From positions 233,804 through 297,803 of the forward strand of contig NZ_JACHGP010000001.1 of assembly GCF_014202335.1 (NCBI RefSeq): a stretch of DNA of 64,000 nt. Reading direction: 5' to 3'. The notes beneath the pieces were generated by a model that worked only from the letters and a program-made list of their open reading frames with translations, ran no database searches and was not told the DNA's origin. Shown one piece after another: positions 59,534 through 64,000 of this stretch (position 1 is the first letter of the stretch; each line of letters starts with the position of its first letter). A program made the position numbers and the translations under genes. The stretch is from Mycobacterium sp. AZCC_0083. GTDB lineage: Bacteria > Actinomycetota > Actinomycetes > Mycobacteriales > Mycobacteriaceae.

Positions 59534-60016
59534 TTAGAGGCGCTTCTCCCCGAAGAACGTCGCCACCGGGTTGGCGTTGAAGTTGTCGATCGCGACGTAG
59601 CCCTCGGACTCGTACAACCTTTTGGCGTGCGGCTGGCGTGGCCCGGTGTCCAGTCGCGCTACCTGATAACCGAGAGCCCGGGCGGCGTCCTCCAGCGTGT
59701 GCAGGAGCACCCGGGCGAGCCCCTGCCCGCGGGCTGCGGGCACCACGTACATCCGCTTGATCTCGCAGCTGCCGTCGGGCAGACGCTTGACACCGCCACC
59801 GCACAGCGCGACCCCGTCGCGATAGCCGACCAGGAACGTGCCTGCCGGCGGGCCGAGCTCGACGGGTCCGGCCTTCGGCATGTCGGGTGAGTTGAGGTCG
59901 AGACCGTCCCCGATGTCCCAATACAGCTCGCGCATCTCGTCGATCATCGCCGCCACCAGCGCAGCGCCATCACCCGTGCCTGCCGGCACTGGGCGAAAGT
60001 CCAGCTCAGAAGCCAC
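59534..60016 (-). CDS. GNAT N-acetyltransferase
   Basis: About 160 residues, GNAT fold: CEIKRMYVVPAARGQGLARV carries the acetyl-CoA loop and HAKRLYESEGYVAIDNFNAN is the C-terminal motif. Substrate unknown. Start GTG 60016 (VASELDFRP) is a guess; another GTG at 60064 would add 16 residues and crowd the divergent lprG promoter. Lies 46 bases before ribE. Confidence 0.83.
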   Translation of the reverse strand: MASELDFRPVPAGTGDGAALVAAMIDEMRELYWDIGDGLDLNSPDMPKAGPVELGPPAGTFLVGYRDGVALCGGGVKRLPDGSCEIKRMYVVPAARGQGLARVLLHTLEDAARALGYQVARLDTGPRQPHAKRLYESEGYVAIDNFNANPVATFFGEKRL

Positions 60017-60081
60017 GATTCCACTTCTACCCGACAGCCGGGCGGCAGGTCCATTCGCACTCACCCACTACGATGCATGTC

Positions 60082-60795
60082 ATGCAGACGCGCCCCCGCA
60101 TTGCCGTGCTCGTTTCCCTGCTCACTGCTCTCCTCGCCGCCGTCGCCCTGACCGCGGGATGCTCGTCGTCGGACAAGAAGGCCGATGCCGCGCTGCCCGA
60201 CGCGGCCACGCTGTTGAAGGACTCGCAAGCGACGACCAAGGCCGAGCAGAGCGTTCACCTGCAGCTGACCGTGAACGGCGAGATCAAGCAACTGCCGATC
60301 GCCCAGATGACCGGCGATCTGACCAACGTCCCGGCCGTCGCCGCCCAAGGCAAGGCCGACATCGTGTTCCTTGGCCAGAAGTTGGAGGGCGTGAGCTTCG
60401 TCGTCGCCGACGGCACCCTCTACGGCGCGATCACCGCGAACAGCTGGCAGGACTTCGGACCGGCCGCCGACATCTATGACGTATCGGCGATCCTCAGTCC
60501 AGACAAGGGCCTGGCCAACGTGCTCGCCAACTTCTCCGACCCCAAGACCGACGGGCGCGAAACCGTGAACGGCGTGGAGACCGTCAAGGTCACCGGCACC
60601 GTCAGCGCCGACGCCGTCAACAAGATCGCCCCGCAGATCGGCGCCACCGGCCCCGTGGCAGGCACGGCCTGGGTGACCGAGGACGACAAGCACCAACTGA
60701 TCCAGGCGAAGCTCGAGCCGACGCCCGGCAACAGCGTGCAGATGACGCTTTCCGACTGGGGTAAGCCGGTCACCGTCACCAAGCCCGCGGTGTAA
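60082..60795 (+). CDS. lprG: LprG lipoprotein, triacylated lipid carrier
   Basis: 237 residues. Lipoprotein signal ([20 protein letters not shown], lipobox LTAGC), then the LppX/LprG fold with [20 protein letters not shown] and [16 protein letters not shown] [15 protein letters not shown]. Binds triacylglyceride-type lipids in its cavity and works with the P55 exporter in lipid and LAM transport to the outer envelope. Directly followed by p55 (TAATG overlap), as Rv1411c-Rv1410c. Confidence 0.95.
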   Translation: MQTRPRIAVLVSLLTALLAAVALTAGCSSSDKKADAALPDAATLLKDSQATTKAEQSVHLQLTVNGEIKQLPIAQMTGDLTNVPAVAAQGKADIVFLGQKLEGVSFVVADGTLYGAITANSWQDFGPAADIYDVSAILSPDKGLANVLANFSDPKTDGRETVNGVETVKVTGTVSADAVNKIAPQIGATGPVAGTAWVTEDDKHQLIQAKLEPTPGNSVQMTLSDWGKPVTVTKPAV

Positions 60796-62381
60796 TGGCA
60801 CACGCAACAAACGCGCCTGCGCGCACGAATCGCCGGTTGGCGATCACCGCAGGCGGCCTGGCGGTACTGCTCGGGGCCCTCGACACCTACGTCGTGGTGA
60901 CGGTGATCCGCGACATCATGGCGGAACCGCCTGCCGGTATCGGCATCCCGATCAACCAGATCCAACGGGTGGCCCCGATCATCACCGGCTATCTGGTCGG
61001 TTACATCGCGGCGATGCCCTTGCTTGGTCGTGCCTCGGACCGATTCGGCCGCAAGCTGTTGATTCAGATCAGCTTGGCGGGTTTCGCCGCCGGCTCCGTC
61101 GTCACCGCACTGTCGACTGACCTGACCGTACTGGTGATAGGCCGCATCGTGCAGGGTACGGCCAGCGGGGCTCTGCTGCCTGTCACCCTGGCCCTTACCG
61201 CCGATCTGTGGGCGCAGCGCAACCGCGCCGCCGTGCTCGGTGGCATCGGCGCGGCACAGGAACTCGGCAGCGTGCTTGGCCCGCTGTATGGCATCGCGGT
61301 GGTCTGGGCGTTGAACTCGTGGCGGGACGTGTTCTGGATCAACGTGCCGCTGGCCGCACTGGCGATGGTGATGATCCACTTCAGCCTGCCCTCGAAGGAG
61401 AAGGGCGGACCTCCGGAGAAGATCGACGTCGTCGGCGGTGTGCTGCTCGCGATCACGCTCATCCTGGTGGTCTTCGGTCTCTACAACCCGGCACCCGACG
61501 GCAAGCAGGTGTTGCCGAGTGGAGGCGCGTGGCTGCTGGCCGGAGCCGCGGTGGCCGCCGTGGCGTTCTTCACGTGGGAGCGGTTTGCGCGCACCAAGCT
61601 GATCGACCCTGCCGGCGTGCACTTCCGGCCGTTCCTCGCCGCTCTTGGCGCCTCGTTCGCCGCGGGGGCCGCGCTGATGGTCACTCTGGTGAACGTGGAG
61701 CTGTTCGGTCAGGGCGTGCTGTCACTGAGCCAGAACGAGGCCGCGTTTCTGCTGATGCGGTTCCTGGTGGCGCTGCCGATCGGCGCGCTGCTCGGAGGAT
61801 GGCTGGCCACCAAGGTCGGTGATCGGATCATCACCTTCATCGGTCTGCTGATTGCCGCGTTCGGCTACTGGCTGATCTCGCACTGGCCGGTGGACCTGCT
61901 GGCCGCCCGCCACGACTTCGGGCTGTTCACACTGCCCGCCATGGACACCGACCTGGCGTTGGCCGGCCTTGGGCTCGGCCTGGTGATCGGACCGCTGACC
62001 TCGGCCGCGCTGCGGGTGGTCCCCGCGGCCCAGCACGGCATCGCATCGTCGGCGGTGGTGGTCGCCCGGATGACCGGCATGCTGGTCGGGGTCGCGGCGC
62101 TGACGGCGTGGGGGCTCTACAGGTTCAATCAGATCCTGGTGGAGAAAATGGCCTCGCTACCAGCACCGAAGGCGGCCTCGCCGGCGGAACAGCTGCTTGC
62201 CGGCATCGAGCGTACGAGGACCGCATCCGTCGAGGCGTTTGCAGCACAGTACGGCGAGATCTTCGGAATCACTGCGATCGTGTGCGTGGTGGGTGCGTTG
62301 CTCGGTCTGCTGATCAGCGGTCGGAATGAACACGCCGACGACGCCGACCCGGCGACCGAGGCGGTCTCAGCCGAGCGGTAG
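60795..62381 (+). CDS. p55: P55-type major facilitator exporter
   Basis: 528 residues, 14-helix MFS exporter. Motif [13 protein letters not shown] after helix 2; motif C-like region [20 protein letters not shown]; a long insertion between helices 11 and 14 is typical. Works with LprG to move lipids and contributes to drug tolerance in M. tuberculosis. ATG overlaps the lprG stop. Confidence 0.95.
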   Translation: MAHATNAPARTNRRLAITAGGLAVLLGALDTYVVVTVIRDIMAEPPAGIGIPINQIQRVAPIITGYLVGYIAAMPLLGRASDRFGRKLLIQISLAGFAAGSVVTALSTDLTVLVIGRIVQGTASGALLPVTLALTADLWAQRNRAAVLGGIGAAQELGSVLGPLYGIAVVWALNSWRDVFWINVPLAALAMVMIHFSLPSKEKGGPPEKIDVVGGVLLAITLILVVFGLYNPAPDGKQVLPSGGAWLLAGAAVAAVAFFTWERFARTKLIDPAGVHFRPFLAALGASFAAGAALMVTLVNVELFGQGVLSLSQNEAAFLLMRFLVALPIGALLGGWLATKVGDRIITFIGLLIAAFGYWLISHWPVDLLAARHDFGLFTLPAMDTDLALAGLGLGLVIGPLTSAALRVVPAAQHGIASSAVVVARMTGMLVGVAALTAWGLYRFNQILVEKMASLPAPKAASPAEQLLAGIERTRTASVEAFAAQYGEIFGITAIVCVVGALLGLLISGRNEHADDADPATEAVSAER

Positions 62382-62384
62382 CGC

Positions 62385-62540
62385 TCAGCAGCGCTCGAGG
62401 CCCGGCTGAAGCACCTTGAGCTCGGTGCTCTCGGCGGCCTCCGGGGTGCTCAGTACCGCGCGCAGCGGCCAGAACACCATTTCCTTGATTGCGCTCTGAT
62501 CGACTGGGCGAAAACTGAGCCAGTCCTGCAATGCAGTCAT
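62385..62540 (-). CDS. Small orphan ORF, about 51 residues
   Basis: Reads from ATG 62540 with AAAGGA eight bases upstream; an ATG two codons earlier is possible. The product contains TALQDWLSFRPVDQSAIKEM, a hydrophobic VFWPLRAVL and ends LERC with a C-terminal Cys. A GATAAT -10 box is 37 bases upstream. It ends only three bases from the p55 stop. No family recognised. It could be a small regulatory or membrane-associated peptide, or a chance frame. Confidence 0.5.
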   Translation of the reverse strand: MTALQDWLSFRPVDQSAIKEMVFWPLRAVLSTPEAAESTELKVLQPGLERC

Positions 62541-62576
62541 GCTCATCGTCCTTTGCTCGTGGCTTACCGTGGCGCG

Positions 62577-62582
62577 ATTATC
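62577..62582 (-). promoter_or_regulatory. Putative -10 box for the small orphan ORF
   Basis: GATAAT on the minus strand, a close match to the TANNNT mycobacterial -10 hexamer in an otherwise GC-rich context. No clear -35 is seen. Confidence 0.45.
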
Positions 62583-62727
62583 GGCGGTGAAGACGCGATG
62601 TGGGTGGCACTGGTTGGTAACCCGCACTCATCTCTGATTCTACTGGCGCAAAACGGCCGAGATCGGTGCGCGCCACGCCCCGCGTATTTCGAACTGGTAA
62701 CGAGTCGACCAACGGACGCCGAGCTGC

Positions 62728-62743
62728 AGTGATGGGAGTCACA
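62728..62743. promoter_or_regulatory. CRP-like palindrome
   Basis: AGTGA-N6-TCACA; the mycobacterial CRP consensus is TGTGA-N6-TCACA, so nine of ten defined bases fit. It lies in the gap between ribD and the small ORF, about 145 bases upstream of the ORF's -10 box. The rest of the gap (62583-62815) holds two GGAATTCC sites and no other gene I can support. Confidence 0.4.
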
Positions 62744-62815
62744 TTGGGCGACAAAGGAATTCCAGCTCTCATGTAGGACGGGAATTCCGCGGGGCTGCGC
62801 TCCGTTGCCGAACGC

Positions 62816-63817
62816 TTAGTTCGGCACCAGGCTCAGTCGGACGTCAGGGCCGACCCGGTCCATACCGTCGAAGCGCCACCGTTGCGCCTGCGCGATGCTC
62901 AGAACCCCGACGTCGTCGACCGCGGCGATCGGGCCGCCGAGCAGGATCGGGGCGACGTAGGCCAGGATGCGGTCGATCACCCCCGCCCGCAGAAATGCGC
63001 CTGCCAACGTGGGTCCGCCCTCGACGATCACGTCGATGCGGTCCGACAGCGCTCGGACGACCTCGAACGGGTCACGGGTACGGATCACCATCGTCCGCGA
63101 ATCCTCGTTCAAAACCCGTGCTTCCGAGGATATTTCGCGCTCGCCGACGACGACGCGCAAGGGCTGTCGTTCGGCGACGTTGCCATCGGGCAGTCGCGCG
63201 GTGAGCGTCGGATCGTCGACGAAGATCGTGCCAGTACCGACGACGATCGCATCGGCGGCGCCGCGGCGCCGGTGTACGTCCAGCCGTGCCGCCTCGCTGG
63301 TGATCCACCGGCTGCTGCCGTCGGCCGCTGCGCTGCGCCCGTCCACGCTGGTGGCGAACTTCCACGTGAGATGCGGCTTTCCGGTGCGCTGCTTGTGCAG
63401 CCACTCGCGCAATGGACCGCCAGCCACGTCGTCGGCGAGCACACCGGCCGTTACCTGAACGCCTGCCTCGGACAGCCGCGCCGACCCGCCTGCTGCGACG
63501 GGGTTGGGATCGGCGACCGCATACGAGACGGCCGAAACACCCGCTGCGACAAGGGCATCCACGCAGGGCGGCGTCCGCCCGTGGTGGTTGCACGGTTCCA
63601 GCGTGACGACGGCAGTGCCACCCCTTGCCCGCTCCCCCGCGCGCCGCAGCGCCACCACCTCAGCGTGCGGCCCGCCGGGCGGCTCGGTGGCGCCAACGCC
63701 AGCGATCTCTCCGTCGCTGTCCAGGATCACCGCACCCACCGGCGGATTGGGGTAGGTCGTGCCCTTGACCTGCCCGGACAGGTCGATGGCCAGCCGCATG
63801 GCGGCGTCGGCGTTCAC
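62816..63817 (-). CDS. ribD: Bifunctional riboflavin deaminase/reductase RibD
   Basis: 333 residues. N-terminal deaminase with zinc motifs PHAEVVAL (HAE) and LEPCNHHGRTPPCVDALVAA (PCxxxxxxxxC); C-terminal reductase with WKFATSVDGRSAAADGSSRW and DVIVEGGPTLAGAFLRAG. Catalyses the second and third steps of riboflavin synthesis. The GTG at 63817 overlaps the rpe stop (GTGA); a GTG one codon earlier is also possible. Rv1409 position. Confidence 0.95.
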   Translation of the reverse strand: MNADAAMRLAIDLSGQVKGTTYPNPPVGAVILDSDGEIAGVGATEPPGGPHAEVVALRRAGERARGGTAVVTLEPCNHHGRTPPCVDALVAAGVSAVSYAVADPNPVAAGGSARLSEAGVQVTAGVLADDVAGGPLREWLHKQRTGKPHLTWKFATSVDGRSAAADGSSRWITSEAARLDVHRRRGAADAIVVGTGTIFVDDPTLTARLPDGNVAERQPLRVVVGEREISSEARVLNEDSRTMVIRTRDPFEVVRALSDRIDVIVEGGPTLAGAFLRAGVIDRILAYVAPILLGGPIAAVDDVGVLSIAQAQRWRFDGMDRVGPDVRLSLVPN

Positions 63818-64000
63818 CACGTCAGGTGGTTGGAGGCCGTGGCCGCCTGCCTGCGCAACGACTCGACCGCAGCGGACGGATCGGCGGCGCCGAAGACGGC
63901 CGAACCCGCAACGAAGCAGTCCACGCCCGCCTCCGCAGCAGCTTCGATGGTATCGGCGTTGATGCCGCCGTCGATCTCCACCACGATGGTCAGCTCGCCC
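63814..64000 (-). CDS. rpe: Ribulose-phosphate 3-epimerase, C-terminal end (rest outside window)
   Basis: 61 C-terminal residues: VVEIDGGINADTIEAAAEAG with the catalytic Asp region, then FVAGSAVFGAADPSAAVESL. Interconverts ribulose- and xylulose-5-phosphate in the pentose-phosphate pathway. The 5' part lies beyond the right edge. Overlaps ribD by four bases. Confidence 0.93.
   Translation of the reverse strand, partial: GELTIVVEIDGGINADTIEAAAEAGVDCFVAGSAVFGAADPSAAVESLRRQAATASNHLTW

Noticed and set aside
62757..62791. Two GGAATTCC sites as an attachment or recombination site
   Set aside because: Short self-palindromes with no flanking duplication, integrase or tRNA.

Overview
The window is high-GC actinobacterial DNA. 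Gene order and protein types point to a fast-growing mycobacterium (Mycolicibacterium type). From left to right it follows the Mycobacterium tuberculosis block Rv1475c to Rv1408 (acn, echA12, suf, mptB, ctaA/ctaB, tkt-tal-zwf-opcA-pgl, secG-tpiA-pgk-gap, whiA-yvcK-rapZ-uvrC, rib genes, lprG-p55, ribD, rpe). It also carries an MspA-family porin-like gene, which fits an environmental fast grower. No tRNA, rRNA, CRISPR array or insertion sequence was seen.

Layout. 1-6 kb: aconitase C-terminus with its TetR regulator, a small HTH protein, an ABC-F ATPase, EchA12 and a thioredoxin. 6-10.2 kb: accessory genes, namely an old-yellow-enzyme, an unknown gene with an ECF sigma factor and a zinc anti-sigma factor, a MarR-GNAT fusion and a membrane protein. 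10.2-16.5 kb: the sufR-B-D-C-S-U-T iron-sulfur operon with a dyad at sufR. 16.5-25 kb: MptB mannosyltransferase, an ABC exporter, heme A synthesis (ctaA, ctaB), Qor, ArfB and two accessory genes. 25-31.8 kb: the pentose-phosphate operon. 32-37.8 kb: a P450-like fragment, an aminopeptidase, PEP carboxylase, and a porin-like gene with a small secreted protein. 37.8-41.2 kb: SecG and the lower-glycolysis operon. 41.3-45.4 kb: an orphan binding protein, a DUF222/HNH nuclease preceded by a near-perfect SOS box, and an exported lipase-like hydrolase. 45.4-50.4 kb: whiA, yvcK, rapZ, uvrC. 50.5-56.4 kb: an insertion between uvrC and the riboflavin block, described below. 56.4-64 kb: riboflavin genes, lprG-p55, a small orphan ORF and the end of rpe.

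The most interesting feature is the 52.4-55.9 kb operon on the minus strand. It encodes a PP-loop protein with the hallmarks of MurL (epimerase acting on UDP-MurNAc-L-Ala-L-Glu), a second MurD-type ligase overlapping it (MurD2-like), and an unrecognised third protein. Together they suggest a MurI-independent route to the D-Glu of peptidoglycan, unexpected in a mycobacterium. Other findings are two dispersed short repeat families at gene junctions, one of which carries the stop codon and Shine-Dalgarno of flanking genes; a BlaI/CopY-like dyad before ctaA; the SOS box before the HNH gene; overlapping divergent near-leaderless promoters at 55.9 kb; and a cysteine-containing MspA relative.
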